From Candidatus Buchananbacteria bacterium CG10_big_fil_rev_8_21_14_0_10_42_9 (GTDB lineage Bacteria > Patescibacteriota > Patescibacteriia > Buchananbacterales > 21-14-0-10-42-9): a stretch of DNA of 47,966 nucleotides. A program made the translations under genes and the position numbers. The stretch is from the NCBI GenBank assembly GCA_002773845.1, contig PEZZ01000029.1, positions 1 through 47,966 on the forward strand, given 5' to 3'. Below the pieces are notes generated by a model. That model saw only the letters and a list, made by a program, of their open reading frames with translations, searched no databases and was not told the DNA's origin. The first letter of the stretch is position 1. Every line of letters begins with the position of its first letter. This document shows positions 33,442-41,772 of this stretch, one piece after another.

Positions 33442-34584
33442 ATGGGCTTTTTTTCTTCACCGGTTAGCTACCTGGGCGTTGATTTTGATTCTAAAAGTGT
33501 AAAGATATGCGAGCTTAAAAATGAAAATGGACGCCCCAAGCTTGTAACTTATGGCTATTCTGACCCCTTAGTTGAAGGTGATAAGGAGGTTAATATTGAA
33601 AAAACGGCAGAGTTGATTAAAGCGGTTTGCAAAAAAGCTCAAGTTAGCTCAACCAAAGTTATTTCTTCGCTGCCGGCTTTTTCAGTTTTTAGCTCAATTA
33701 TCAGCCTGCCTCAAATGAACAAAAAGGAGCTTGCCTCGGCCATTCGCTGGGAGGCTAAAAAGGTTGTGCCGCTTCCGGCGGAAGAAATGATTTTAGATTG
33801 GCAGGTTTTAGAAGATGAAAGTTTGCCTGAATCGCCGGCCTTAGCCGCCACGTTAAATGTTGAGCCAGGCAAAAATTCTAACGATACCCAAAACTTTCAA
33901 GAGCGTAAACATTTAAAAATAAAATCAGAATCTCAATCTCAACAGCAAAGAATTTTACTGACTGCCGTATCCCAAAATTTAGTTCAGCGGCATATGCAAA
34001 TTTTTAAACACGCGGGCTTGCAGTTAATCAGTTTAGATACTGAAACGTTTGCTTTGATCCGATCGTTGGTTGGGCGAGACAAGTCATCCATTATGCTAGT
34101 TGATATGGGGTCACTGGCTACCAGCATCACGGTAGTCACTGGCGGCATTCCTTACTTGACCCGCAGTATTGATGTAGGCGGGCTTACTATCACCAAGGCT
34201 ATTGCCAATAGTTTAAATATTAGCCTGCAGCGCTCTGAGCAGTTTAAATATGATATTGGTCTTGAAACCGAAGGGGCGCAAAGCCAATCAGTTCCGGAAA
34301 CCGTAATGTCAGTGCTTACCCCTGTTTTGAATGAAATAAAGTACACTAAAAATTTATATCAAAACAAAAACGCTAAATCACATATTGAAAAAATTATTCT
34401 AACTGGCGGTTCATCGCTTTTAGCCGGCTTGCCGGAATATTTATCTAAAGAGCTGGATATGAAAGCCTATATCGGCGATCCGTGGTCACGGGTTATATAT
34501 CCTCAAGATTTAAAACCAGTGCTAGATGAAATCGGGCCGAGGTTTTCCCCGGCCGTAGGATTGGCGATGAGGAATATTGTATAA
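33442..34584 (+). CDS. pilM: Type IV pilus assembly protein PilM
   Basis: PilM is an actin-like cytoplasmic protein that binds the PilN N-terminus and links the pilus ring to the motor. The sequence shows YLGVDFDSKSVKICEL (phosphate loop 1), IMLVDMGSLATSITVV (phosphate loop 2) and IILTGGSSLLAGLPEYL (adenosine motif). An insert of about 40 polar residues (near 135-165) lies between strands of the first half. I chose ATG at 33442 (380 residues) over the TTG 45 bases upstream, since family members begin just before the YLGVD strand. No Shine-Dalgarno is visible. First gene of the pilus operon. Confidence 0.93.
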   Translation: MGFFSSPVSYLGVDFDSKSVKICELKNENGRPKLVTYGYSDPLVEGDKEVNIEKTAELIKAVCKKAQVSSTKVISSLPAFSVFSSIISLPQMNKKELASAIRWEAKKVVPLPAEEMILDWQVLEDESLPESPALAATLNVEPGKNSNDTQNFQERKHLKIKSESQSQQQRILLTAVSQNLVQRHMQIFKHAGLQLISLDTETFALIRSLVGRDKSSIMLVDMGSLATSITVVTGGIPYLTRSIDVGGLTITKAIANSLNISLQRSEQFKYDIGLETEGAQSQSVPETVMSVLTPVLNEIKYTKNLYQNKNAKSHIEKIILTGGSSLLAGLPEYLSKELDMKAYIGDPWSRVIYPQDLKPVLDEIGPRFSPAVGLAMRNIV

Positions 34585-34614
34585 ATATGAGACTTTGAAT
34601 CTATAAAATTTGCT

Positions 34615-35583
34615 ATGGCAGATAATATCAATTTGCTGCCTGACGATCTACGCGGGCAAGAAGATAAATTTAAAGGCAAGGTCAAAGACCAAATAGGTCC
34701 GCTTAACTTAACCGACCCTAAAAAAGAGGGCTCTGATAAAAAAATTAAACCCAAAGGTAAACCAAACAGCCAAGCTAAAGCGCCGGTTGATATTTTGTCA
34801 GCCGTAGAGGATGTGCCATATGATTTTGAAGGTTTGGCTAAGGGAAATGGCAATAAAAAAAATGGCCCTCCGGCCCCCGCATCGACTGGCGATATAAAAA
34901 TACCGCCTCCACCCCGACCGCCGAAAAAGCTAAAGCCGAGCAAGCCCAAAAAGCCTAAAAAAAATAAGTCTCAGGGGCGAATTAATTTAATCCCCAAAGG
35001 CTTAATTGATTCTAGCGATATTAAATGGAAAGATAAATTTTCTTTATTGGCGCTGGTTGTAATTTTATCTTTGATAACGGTTGGTGTGGCTTACTCGCTG
35101 ATTATATGGTATCAAATTCAAGTCGCCAGCGACTTACAAGCAGTTGAAAAAGAAATTGTGTCGATGAACGAGTTAATTGATAAAGAGCAAGTGGGTTTGT
35201 CTCAAGCCCAAGCGTTGCAAAACAGATTATACGTTTTTGACGATCGCTTCCGCCAGCATATTTATTGGTCGCCATTTTTTGAATTGTTGGAAAACTCTAT
35301 CTCTCATGACGTATTTTATACGAATATGTCGGCGAATGCTCAAGGCAACGTGACCATTGAAGCGATTGGCCGCGGCTTTAAGGCGGCGGCTGAACAGCTA
35401 GTTGCTTTTCAGAGGCAGCCGGACATGTTTAGTAATGTGACAGTAAATCAAGTTAAGCGTAGCCAGGGGGAGATATTTTTAGGCGATGCTGAAATTACCG
35501 AATCAGTTGTTGAAGCGGAAGAACTAGTTAATTTTGTTATTAACTTAAAAGTTAATCCAAGTATTTTTAAGCCCAGCCAATAA
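34615..35583 (+). CDS. pilN: PilN-like pilus alignment protein with doubled INLLP motif
   Basis: PilN has a short cytoplasmic tail that binds PilM, one membrane helix, and an outside coiled coil plus ferredoxin-like fold pairing with PilO. Here the cytoplasmic part is unusually long, about 140 residues. It opens with NINLLPDDL (4-12), runs through a Lys/Pro-rich linker (about 40-120), and repeats the motif as RINLIPKGL (122-130) before the membrane segment (144-165). The outside part (170-322) is of PilN type. Two PilM-binding sites in one chain are possible. It follows pilM by about 30 bases and precedes pilO by three. Confidence 0.85.
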   Translation: MADNINLLPDDLRGQEDKFKGKVKDQIGPLNLTDPKKEGSDKKIKPKGKPNSQAKAPVDILSAVEDVPYDFEGLAKGNGNKKNGPPAPASTGDIKIPPPPRPPKKLKPSKPKKPKKNKSQGRINLIPKGLIDSSDIKWKDKFSLLALVVILSLITVGVAYSLIIWYQIQVASDLQAVEKEIVSMNELIDKEQVGLSQAQALQNRLYVFDDRFRQHIYWSPFFELLENSISHDVFYTNMSANAQGNVTIEAIGRGFKAAAEQLVAFQRQPDMFSNVTVNQVKRSQGEIFLGDAEITESVVEAEELVNFVINLKVNPSIFKPSQ

Positions 35584-35586
35584 TTT

Positions 35587-36285
35587 ATGGGACAGTTTTT
35601 AAGTAAAAAGAATAGCCCCCAAGAAATTATTCATAATTTTTTCAATTGGATTTTACTTTTAATTTTTGTAGCTATCGTGGGCTTAAGTTACATGCTTTTT
35701 TTGCAGCCAGCCTATCAAAAAACCAGAACGACCAATGATTTTAGCTTGAAAGAAAGTCAAGCTTATCTGATAGAACAGCAGGCATATTTGGCTAAATTAA
35801 AAAGTTTCAACAAGGCCATTTCTTCGGTCACTGCCGAGCAAAACCAAAGATTAGATTCGGTTTTACCAAAAGAACCTAAAATTGCTGAACTTTATGTCAT
35901 GTTTGAAGATATTGCCTTAAAAAATAATTTAACGCTTGAAAGCGTGGCAGTCGATACGCCGATAAATTCTCAAGCTCAAGCTGGGAATGCCGTGGGTTCC
36001 AGCCAATCAAATATAGTTGACTTGGGGATATTACTGGGCAACGATTCAGCCAATACTACCGCTAATGGCGCAGGTTTGGCGGCCAATGGCAGCGGCTCAA
36101 GGCAGGTGGTTGAATTGTCAGTTGTTGTCACTATGCAGGGAGACTTAGCCTATGAAAATTATAAGCAACTTTTGCAGACGGTTGAGTCAAGCTTGCGGTT
36201 GTTAGACTTAAGGCAGATCACTTTTACCCCCGGCCAAGATAGCGTAACTTTAAATATGATAACTTATTATTACCCGAGCGCATGA
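35587..36285 (+). CDS. pilO: PilO-like pilus alignment protein
   Basis: PilO forms a dimer with PilN outside the membrane. The 232-residue protein has one membrane segment (about 20-38), a coiled-coil region (45-85), and a ferredoxin-like part closing with ITFTPGQDSVTLNMITYYYP, as in PilO. Its middle holds a low-complexity Ala/Asn/Ser/Gly stretch (about 128-178). The stop overlaps the next start by four bases. Identification rests on order after pilM/pilN plus topology and the PilO-type C-terminus. Confidence 0.82.
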   Translation: MGQFLSKKNSPQEIIHNFFNWILLLIFVAIVGLSYMLFLQPAYQKTRTTNDFSLKESQAYLIEQQAYLAKLKSFNKAISSVTAEQNQRLDSVLPKEPKIAELYVMFEDIALKNNLTLESVAVDTPINSQAQAGNAVGSSQSNIVDLGILLGNDSANTTANGAGLAANGSGSRQVVELSVVVTMQGDLAYENYKQLLQTVESSLRLLDLRQITFTPGQDSVTLNMITYYYPSA

Positions 36286-36590
36286 GCAAAAAAAATGTTA
36301 TCTTAACTTTGATTATTGTTATCAATTTTGTAATTTCAGGGTATTTAATTTATAGAAATTATGATAACGGCTTTACCTTTCCGGGACTAAGTCCGATAAC
36401 CAGCACTTTTTTACGCCCTGACGAAGCGGCTCAGTTTTTTACACCGATTAACGGGGAAGTTAAAAAAGATTTTTTAACGGATGAAGATTATTTAAATTTG
36501 CAGCCTTATGGTTATGAAATTGATTATTTTATACCAACCGGAAGCCGTGAGCCGTTTGCGCCTTTTTCGGAATTAATAGTTGAGCCTTAA
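36282..36590 (+). CDS. Small membrane protein at the PilP position, RDPF-like end
   Basis: The 102-residue protein has one N-terminal membrane segment (6-24) and a short outside part ending GSREPFAPF, similar to the RDPF motif of PilP/GspC proteins, which link the inner alignment complex to the secretin in two-membrane bacteria. It overlaps pilO by four bases and is followed by pilB after three. No secretin gene is in the window, in line with an organism lacking a typical outer membrane. PilP-like is a tentative reading. Confidence 0.6.
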   Translation: MSKKNVILTLIIVINFVISGYLIYRNYDNGFTFPGLSPITSTFLRPDEAAQFFTPINGEVKKDFLTDEDYLNLQPYGYEIDYFIPTGSREPFAPFSELIVEP

Positions 36591-36593
36591 TAT

Positions 36594-38339
36594 ATGGCGG
36601 TAGATCAAAAACAGTTAGTTTCAAAATTAGTCGAGCAACAATTATTGCCAAGCGACAAGCAGCAGCATGTGATTAATGCTGCTCAAAAAAATCAGCAAAG
36701 CTTGGAGGATTATTTACTGGCCAATAAGTTGGTTGATGGCGAAGCCCTGGCTCAAGTTAAAGCCGAGCTACTAAACATTCCGTATGCTGATTTGCGGGAT
36801 AAAAAAATAAGCAACGAAGTTTTAAATACATTCACTCAAGAGATTGCTGAAAATTATAAATTTATCGCCTTTGAACGTGACCAGTCAACCTTGAAAGTAG
36901 GCATGTTGGACCCACAAGATTTTAAAGCGGTAGAGGCGGTCGAGTTTGTGGCTAATGAAAAAAATTTAAACCCTCAATACTACGTGATTTCGCAAGAAAG
37001 TTTTGATCGAGTGTCGCGCATGTATTCCGCTTTGGTAGAAGAGGCCAAAGAAGTTTTGGAAAACGTTGGTGAGCAGGCTCGTTTTACCGAGAGGGTGCCC
37101 GACGTCAAGGTTGACACCAAGGAAGATTTAGAAAAAGTTATCAAATCTGCTCCGGTGGCTAAAATGGTGTTAGTTATTTTAAAACACGCACAGGAAGGCC
37201 GCGCGTCTGATATTCATATTGAACCAGATTTTAACGCCTCTAAGGTGCGCTATCGCATTGACGGGCTGCTGCGTGTTTCATTAGTTTTACCCAAGTACAT
37301 TCATTCAGCGATAGTGTCACGCATTAAAGTTTTGGCCAACCTCAAGCTTGACGAGACCAGAAAGCCGCAAGACGGGCGAATTCGTTTGGCCATTGATGAT
37401 AAGATGGTTGATTTTCGTGTCTCTACTTTGCCGGTAGCTGAGGGCGAAAAGGTAGTGTTGCGCATCCTGGATGCCTCTAAAAAAGTTCCGACTTTAGAGG
37501 AGCTTGGATTTAACGCCGAGTTCCGAAAAATTATTTTAGATCAAATTAAAAAACCACACGGATTAATTTTACTTACCGGCCCGACTGGTTCCGGCAAAAC
37601 TACCACCTTGTACACTATTTTGCAAGAGCTCAATAATGAGGATACCAACATTATTACCTTAGAAGATCCGATTGAATATTATATGGAAGGCGTTAACCAA
37701 TCTCAAGTTCGCCCTGAAATTGGTTATAGTTTCGCTTCCGGCTTGCGGTCAATATTACGTCAAGATCCAAATGTGATTATGCTTGGAGAAATTCGAGATA
37801 ACGAATCGGCTGAGCTGGTAATTCATTCCAGCTTGACCGGGCACATGGTTTTCTCCACCTTGCATACAAATGACGCCGTCGGTGCTATTCCGAGGTTAAT
37901 TGATATGGAAGTAGAGCCATTTTTACTTGGCTCAACCTTACGTTTAGTTATTTCCCAGCGTTTGGCCAGGCGTATTTGTACTCAATGTAAAACCAAGGCC
38001 AAACTTCCGGCCAAAACCGAAAATCAGATGATTGAGGTACTCGGGCAGGTGCCGCCTAAATACCTAGTTGACGCTCAAATAGACAAACCACTTACTTTTT
38101 GGAAGGGGGATGGTTGTAATAAATGCGGCGGGACTGGATATAAGGGTAGAGTTGCGGTGGCCGAAATTGTCGTCGTTACCGACCAAATTAAAGAAGATAT
38201 TAATAAAGAAGACCCCGGGCCTCATGTGCGGGAGCATTTAAAGCAACAAAATTTTTTATCTTTAATGCAAGATGGTGTGATTAAGGCGCTTCGCGGAGAC
38301 ACCACAGTTGATGAAGTTTTACGCATTTCTCAATTATAG
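36594..38339 (+). CDS. pilB: Type IV pilus extension ATPase PilB (GspE family)
   Basis: PilB drives pilus growth by ATP hydrolysis. The 581-residue protein has an N-terminal MshEN-type domain (about 1-150), then Walker A GPTGSGKT (329-336), Asp box LEDPIEY (356-362), Walker B MLGEIRD (396-402) and His box ending STLHTN (421-426), all intact. A zinc tetracysteine site is formed by C462, C465, C508 and C511. This intact motor contrasts with the degenerate PilT-like protein two genes down. It lies three bases after the PilP-like gene. Confidence 0.97.
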   Translation: MAVDQKQLVSKLVEQQLLPSDKQQHVINAAQKNQQSLEDYLLANKLVDGEALAQVKAELLNIPYADLRDKKISNEVLNTFTQEIAENYKFIAFERDQSTLKVGMLDPQDFKAVEAVEFVANEKNLNPQYYVISQESFDRVSRMYSALVEEAKEVLENVGEQARFTERVPDVKVDTKEDLEKVIKSAPVAKMVLVILKHAQEGRASDIHIEPDFNASKVRYRIDGLLRVSLVLPKYIHSAIVSRIKVLANLKLDETRKPQDGRIRLAIDDKMVDFRVSTLPVAEGEKVVLRILDASKKVPTLEELGFNAEFRKIILDQIKKPHGLILLTGPTGSGKTTTLYTILQELNNEDTNIITLEDPIEYYMEGVNQSQVRPEIGYSFASGLRSILRQDPNVIMLGEIRDNESAELVIHSSLTGHMVFSTLHTNDAVGAIPRLIDMEVEPFLLGSTLRLVISQRLARRICTQCKTKAKLPAKTENQMIEVLGQVPPKYLVDAQIDKPLTFWKGDGCNKCGGTGYKGRVAVAEIVVVTDQIKEDINKEDPGPHVREHLKQQNFLSLMQDGVIKALRGDTTVDEVLRISQL

Positions 38340-38346
38340 CTATAAT
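38318..38346 (+). promoter_or_regulatory. Internal promoter before the response regulator
   Basis: TTTACG (38318-38323), a 17-base spacer and a perfect TATAAT (38341-38346) straddle the pilB stop codon. Start near 38353 would give a 14-base leader. It could uncouple the regulator, the PilT-like ATPase and pilC from the upstream genes. Confidence 0.55.
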
Positions 38347-38366
38347 AAGTAAGCACGAACAAAAAA

Positions 38367-38753
38367 ATGGCAAAATCAAAATCTCAATTGATTCTCCTGG
38401 TTGAAGACGACGAATTTTTGGCTGAGCTTTATGCTACAAAATTGGAATTAGAGGGCTATGAAGTGGCCCTAGCTAAAGATGGCGCAAGCGCTTTAAAATT
38501 GGTTAGCGAAAAAACAATTAATTTAGTGTTGTTAGATATTATTTTGCCTAAAATGGACGGGTTTGAAGTTTTAAGTAAGTTGAAATCAAACAGTAAAACT
38601 AAAAATATACCCGTTATTTTGTTGACTAATTTATCGCAAAAAGATGAAGTTAAAAAAGGTTTTGATCTGGGCGCTGATGATTACTTAATTAAGGCTCATT
38701 TTATGCCGTCAGAAGTAATTACCAAGATAAAAAACATTTTAGATAAAAAGTAA
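38367..38753 (+). CDS. Single-domain response regulator (CheY/PilG-like)
   Basis: The 128-residue protein is a lone receiver domain. The acidic pair is EDDE in ILLVEDDEFL, the phospho-accepting Asp lies in LLDIILPKMDG, Thr in ILLTN and Lys in YLIKAH. There is no output domain, so it probably acts by binding a partner, as PilG/PilH do for pilus motors. No histidine kinase is in the window. It stands between the two pilus ATPase genes, two bases before the PilT-like one. Confidence 0.92.
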   Translation: MAKSKSQLILLVEDDEFLAELYATKLELEGYEVALAKDGASALKLVSEKTINLVLLDIILPKMDGFEVLSKLKSNSKTKNIPVILLTNLSQKDEVKKGFDLGADDYLIKAHFMPSEVITKIKNILDKK

Positions 38754-38755
38754 TT

Positions 38756-39832
38756 ATGGCAACAGCTGGCAGTTTGGAAGTAAATAAAATTTTGACCACC
38801 GCGGCTAAAAATCAAGCTTCGGATTTACATTTGTCCGCCGGCAGCCCCCCGGTTATGCGCATTGGCAATGATTTGGTTGAGATGGCAAATTACCCGGCGG
38901 TGAAACAGCAGTTTATTTTAGATATGATCGATAGTGTCTTAACCTCAGGCCAAAAGGAGCAATTAGCCAAGAATAAAGATTTAATTTTTACCTATGAGTT
39001 TGCGCAAAATCTACGTTTTCGAGTTAATATAATTTATCAGCGAGGCAAACCGTCTGTGTCACTGCGCTATATACCAATTTCGGTGCCAGACATACAACGC
39101 CTTGGTTTGCCAATCGGCATTGAAAAAATTTTAGCTAATGATAAAGGTTTAATTGTGGTAACCGGACCATACGGCGCCGGTAGAACTACTACGGTTGCCG
39201 CTATGATTGAGCATATCAACCAAAAGCGCGATCATAATATTGTCACAATTGAACAACCGATAGAATATTTGTTTACAAATAAAAAAAGTATTATTGAACA
39301 GCGTGAAGTTGGGGTTGATGTTAATAGTTTTCATGATGCCTTACTGCATTGCCAGCGTGAAGATGTTAACGTGGTCGCCGTTGGCGAAAACCATGAACCT
39401 GAATTAATCCCTTCAATTTTAGAAGTAGCCAACAATAATGTTTTAGTTTTTTTGGTTCTAAACACGAGCGGTATTCTCCAAACGGTTGAATATTTAATTG
39501 GTAATTTTAGAGTTGAAGAAAAGGAACGAGCCCAAAAATTGCTTTCAGATAGCCTACGCGCGATTTTAGTTCAACGTTTACTGCCCCAAGTTGGCGGCGG
39601 CGGCAAAAAACTAGCCGCCGGGCTTTTAATTAACAATGATGCGGTTAAAACTTCTATCCGGAAGGGGGAATACAAAAACTTAATAAACATTGCTCAAACT
39701 TCTAAAAATGAAGGTATGGTTGATTTAGATCAAGCCTTGGTAGATTTAGTGCGTTCCGGGGAAGTTTTAGTTGAAGATGCTGAGAAAGAATCATTTGATA
39801 AACAAAATTTTAGGTCATTGATTGCCAGATAA
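38756..39832 (+). CDS. PilT-like ATPase with degenerate nucleotide-binding motifs
   Basis: PilT normally retracts the pilus. This 358-residue protein keeps the PilT length and domain order (N-terminal PAS-like part with ASDLHLSAGSPPVMRI, then the RecA-like part with IEQREVGVD), but the motifs are changed. Walker A reads GPYGAGRT (137-144), with Arg in place of Lys. The Asp box reads TIEQPIEY (Gln for Asp). Walker B reads VAVGENHE instead of LVGEMRD. The His box reads VANNNVLVFLVLNTSG, without either His. ATP hydrolysis is therefore doubtful. It may be a non-catalytic partner of PilB or a regulator. Coding potential looks intact, so it is not called a pseudogene. Confidence 0.9.
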   Translation: MATAGSLEVNKILTTAAKNQASDLHLSAGSPPVMRIGNDLVEMANYPAVKQQFILDMIDSVLTSGQKEQLAKNKDLIFTYEFAQNLRFRVNIIYQRGKPSVSLRYIPISVPDIQRLGLPIGIEKILANDKGLIVVTGPYGAGRTTTVAAMIEHINQKRDHNIVTIEQPIEYLFTNKKSIIEQREVGVDVNSFHDALLHCQREDVNVVAVGENHEPELIPSILEVANNNVLVFLVLNTSGILQTVEYLIGNFRVEEKERAQKLLSDSLRAILVQRLLPQVGGGGKKLAAGLLINNDAVKTSIRKGEYKNLINIAQTSKNEGMVDLDQALVDLVRSGEVLVEDAEKESFDKQNFRSLIAR

Positions 39833-39863
39833 ATAAAATCAGTTAATGCCAGTCTAAACTAGT

Positions 39864-41069
39864 ATGGCTATTTTTTCATACATCGCTTTAAATAAAGACA
39901 ATCAAAGAGTTTCCGGCAAGATTCAAGCCCCGAGTGAACTTGTGGCTGGCGATATTTTAATTGATAAGGCTTTAACTATTCTAAAACTTAAAAAAGAATC
40001 AACTTTTAAACTAAAAAATGTTTTTGGTTTTTTAAATCAAGTATCGGATAAGTCGGTAGTGATTTTTTCGCGGCAACTGTCAACTATGACTTCGGCTAAC
40101 CTGCCGCTGGTCCAAGCATTGAGAATTTTAGTTCGGCAAACTAGCGACGAAACTTTTAAAAAAGTTATTGATGATGTTGCCTCTGAAGTTGAGGGTGGGT
40201 CAAAGCTTTCCGCCGCGCTCGCGAGCAACCCTAAAGTCTTTAGCGATTTTTATATCAACTTGGTCAGGTCTGGCGAAACCTCGGGTGGATTGGATGAAGT
40301 ATTGAAGTATTTAGCTGATTACCAGGAGAAAAATTATGATTTGAAAAATCGAATCCGCGGGGCAATGATGTATCCGGCTTTGGTTTTGACTAGCCTTTTC
40401 GCGGTTGGAATTTTAATGATGGTTTTTACAATTCCTCGCCTGACTGCCATTTTAACTGAAAGCGGAGTTGAATTGCCAATCGCAACTAGATTGCTGATTG
40501 GCCTTTCTGATTTTTTTGTCAATTGGTGGATAGTCTTAATTATTGTTATTGTGGCCATTATTGTGGCCATTAGATTTGCTTTACGATACCCTGCATTTAA
40601 ATATTGGTGGGATTTGGGTTTGCTACGCTTGCCAATTTTTGGCCAATTATTTCAAGGTGTCGCAGTAACAAAGATGGCTCAATGTTTATCCACATTACTA
40701 GAAGGGGGAGTACCACTGTCTAAAAGTTTACAAATTACTGCTGACACTGTGGGCAATACCGTTTATCATGATTTGTTATTGCGGGTAGTACGTGAAGTCG
40801 AAGACGGTAATTTAATTTCAAATGTTTTGAGCACTAATAAAAATATGCCTTATATGGTGGCCCAAATGATAGGTATTGGCGAAAAGAGCGGTAAGGTTAG
40901 TAGCGTACTTGAGCGGGTGGGTGATTTTTATAGCCGCGAAGTTGATAATTTAGTAAGTAATTTAGTTAGCCTAATAGAACCGGCAGTTATTATTGCGATG
41001 GGGGTAGCCGTTGGGGCGATGGTCGCGGCTATAATTATTCCAATTTATAATTTAGCGGTAGTTGGTTAG
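39864..41069 (+). CDS. pilC: Type IV pilus inner-membrane platform protein PilC (GspF family)
   Basis: PilC is the membrane platform that couples motor ATPases to pilin insertion. The 401-residue protein has the two GspF-type helical bundle domains (about 65-190 and 270-390) each followed by membrane segments (near 165-190, 212-235 and 372-398). Family stretches include VIFSRQLSTMTSANLPLVQAL, GMMYPA-like RGAMMYPALVL and VAQMIGIGEKSGKVSSVLER. It follows the PilT-like gene by about 31 bases. Two tandem promoters for the pilin gene begin just before and after its stop. Confidence 0.95.
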   Translation: MAIFSYIALNKDNQRVSGKIQAPSELVAGDILIDKALTILKLKKESTFKLKNVFGFLNQVSDKSVVIFSRQLSTMTSANLPLVQALRILVRQTSDETFKKVIDDVASEVEGGSKLSAALASNPKVFSDFYINLVRSGETSGGLDEVLKYLADYQEKNYDLKNRIRGAMMYPALVLTSLFAVGILMMVFTIPRLTAILTESGVELPIATRLLIGLSDFFVNWWIVLIIVIVAIIVAIRFALRYPAFKYWWDLGLLRLPIFGQLFQGVAVTKMAQCLSTLLEGGVPLSKSLQITADTVGNTVYHDLLLRVVREVEDGNLISNVLSTNKNMPYMVAQMIGIGEKSGKVSSVLERVGDFYSREVDNLVSNLVSLIEPAVIIAMGVAVGAMVAAIIIPIYNLAVVG

Positions 41070-41090
41070 TTTATCAAAAAGTGATATAAT
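41062..41090 (+). promoter_or_regulatory. Upstream pilin promoter (extended -10)
   Basis: TTGGTT (41062-41067), a 17-base spacer and TATAAT (41085-41090) with TGa directly before it form a strong extended -10 promoter that overlaps the pilC stop. Confidence 0.65.
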
Positions 41091-41100
41091 ATATTTGCTG

Positions 41101-41130
41101 TTGATAAGTTTTGTAGAATTGCATTATAAT
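41101..41130 (+). promoter_or_regulatory. Downstream pilin promoter
   Basis: TTGATA (41101-41106), an 18-base spacer and TATAAT (41125-41130) match the consensus at eleven of twelve positions. Start near 41137 gives a leader of about 63 bases. Two tandem promoters fit the high output expected of a major pilin. Confidence 0.75.
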
Positions 41131-41147
41131 AACAAACAATAATTAAT

Positions 41148-41178
41148 AAATTTTGCGCTTTGGGCGCGACTAAAATTT
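41148..41178 (+). promoter_or_regulatory. Leader hairpin before the pilin gene
   Basis: AAATTTT-GCGC (41148-41158) can pair with GCGC (41164-41167) and AAAATTT (41172-41178), with a TTTGG loop and a GACT bulge. It ends seven bases before the ribosome binding site. It may stabilise the pilin mRNA or tune translation. Confidence 0.5.
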
Positions 41179-41184
41179 TAAACG

Positions 41185-41195
41185 AAAGGGGGTGG
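41185..41195 (+). promoter_or_regulatory. Strong ribosome binding site of the pilin gene
   Basis: AAAGGGGGTGG lies four to fourteen bases before the ATG at 41200. It stands out because almost all other starts in this window have no purine-rich Shine-Dalgarno. Confidence 0.7.
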
Positions 41196-41199
41196 CAAA

Positions 41200-41724
41200 A
41201 TGAAAAAATTAACCACGAATAAAAAAGGTTTTACCTTAGTTGAATTGCTTGTGGTAATTGCAATTATCGGATTATTGTCAACGATTGCAATTGTTGCCTT
41301 AAACTCAGCGCGTGAAAAAGCGCGAGATGCCAAACGGGTGGCTGACGTGAAACAAATTCAAACTGCCTTGGAGTTGCTATTTAATGACACGCAAGCATAT
41401 CCGGCCGAAGCCGTAGATGGTACGCCTGATCCTTTGGGTATATCAGGCAGTACTGATACCCTAAGTGAAACTAATGGATTTGCTGATACGGCAGCTGGGG
41501 AGGTATATATGGGTTCCGTACCTCGCGATCCAAGCGAGACAGGTGCTGCCTCGGCTTGTACTGGTGCTTCGACAGCTACTTGTGACTATGCTTACGAGCA
41601 ATTAACCGCTACAACTTACAACATTGAAGCCTATCTTGAAGGTACAGTTGGAAACCTAGGTGCATCAAGCGGTAGCTTGATATGTGCAACTCAGGATGGC
41701 ATTGCTAACGGAGCTTGTCCGTAA
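41200..41724 (+). CDS. pilA: Major type IV pilin (PilA-like)
   Basis: The 174-residue prepilin has a short basic leader (MKKLTTNKKG), the cleavage site G10/F11 and the motif FTLVELLVVIAIIGLLSTIA with Glu at mature position 5. The helix continues to about residue 60. The globular part is rich in Ser, Thr, Ala and Gly and has two Cys pairs (CTGASTATC and CATQDGIANGAC). It has its own tandem promoters, leader hairpin, strong ribosome binding site and terminator, all pointing to the major, highly expressed subunit. PilD (42612) would process it. Confidence 0.95.
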   Translation: MKKLTTNKKGFTLVELLVVIAIIGLLSTIAIVALNSAREKARDAKRVADVKQIQTALELLFNDTQAYPAEAVDGTPDPLGISGSTDTLSETNGFADTAAGEVYMGSVPRDPSETGAASACTGASTATCDYAYEQLTATTYNIEAYLEGTVGNLGASSGSLICATQDGIANGACP

Positions 41725-41744
41725 TCTATAAGTATAAAGTTTAA

Positions 41745-41772
41745 AACAAGGGTCGTTTAGGCCCTTGTTTTT
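41745..41772. terminator. Rho-independent terminator, probably bidirectional
   Basis: AACAAGGG (41745-41752), a nine-base loop and CCCTTGTT (41762-41769) form a perfect 8-bp stem followed by TTTATTT. On the - strand the same stem is followed by a TTTTAAA tract, so it can also end the convergent glycosyltransferase transcript, whose stop codon it touches. Confidence 0.85.
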
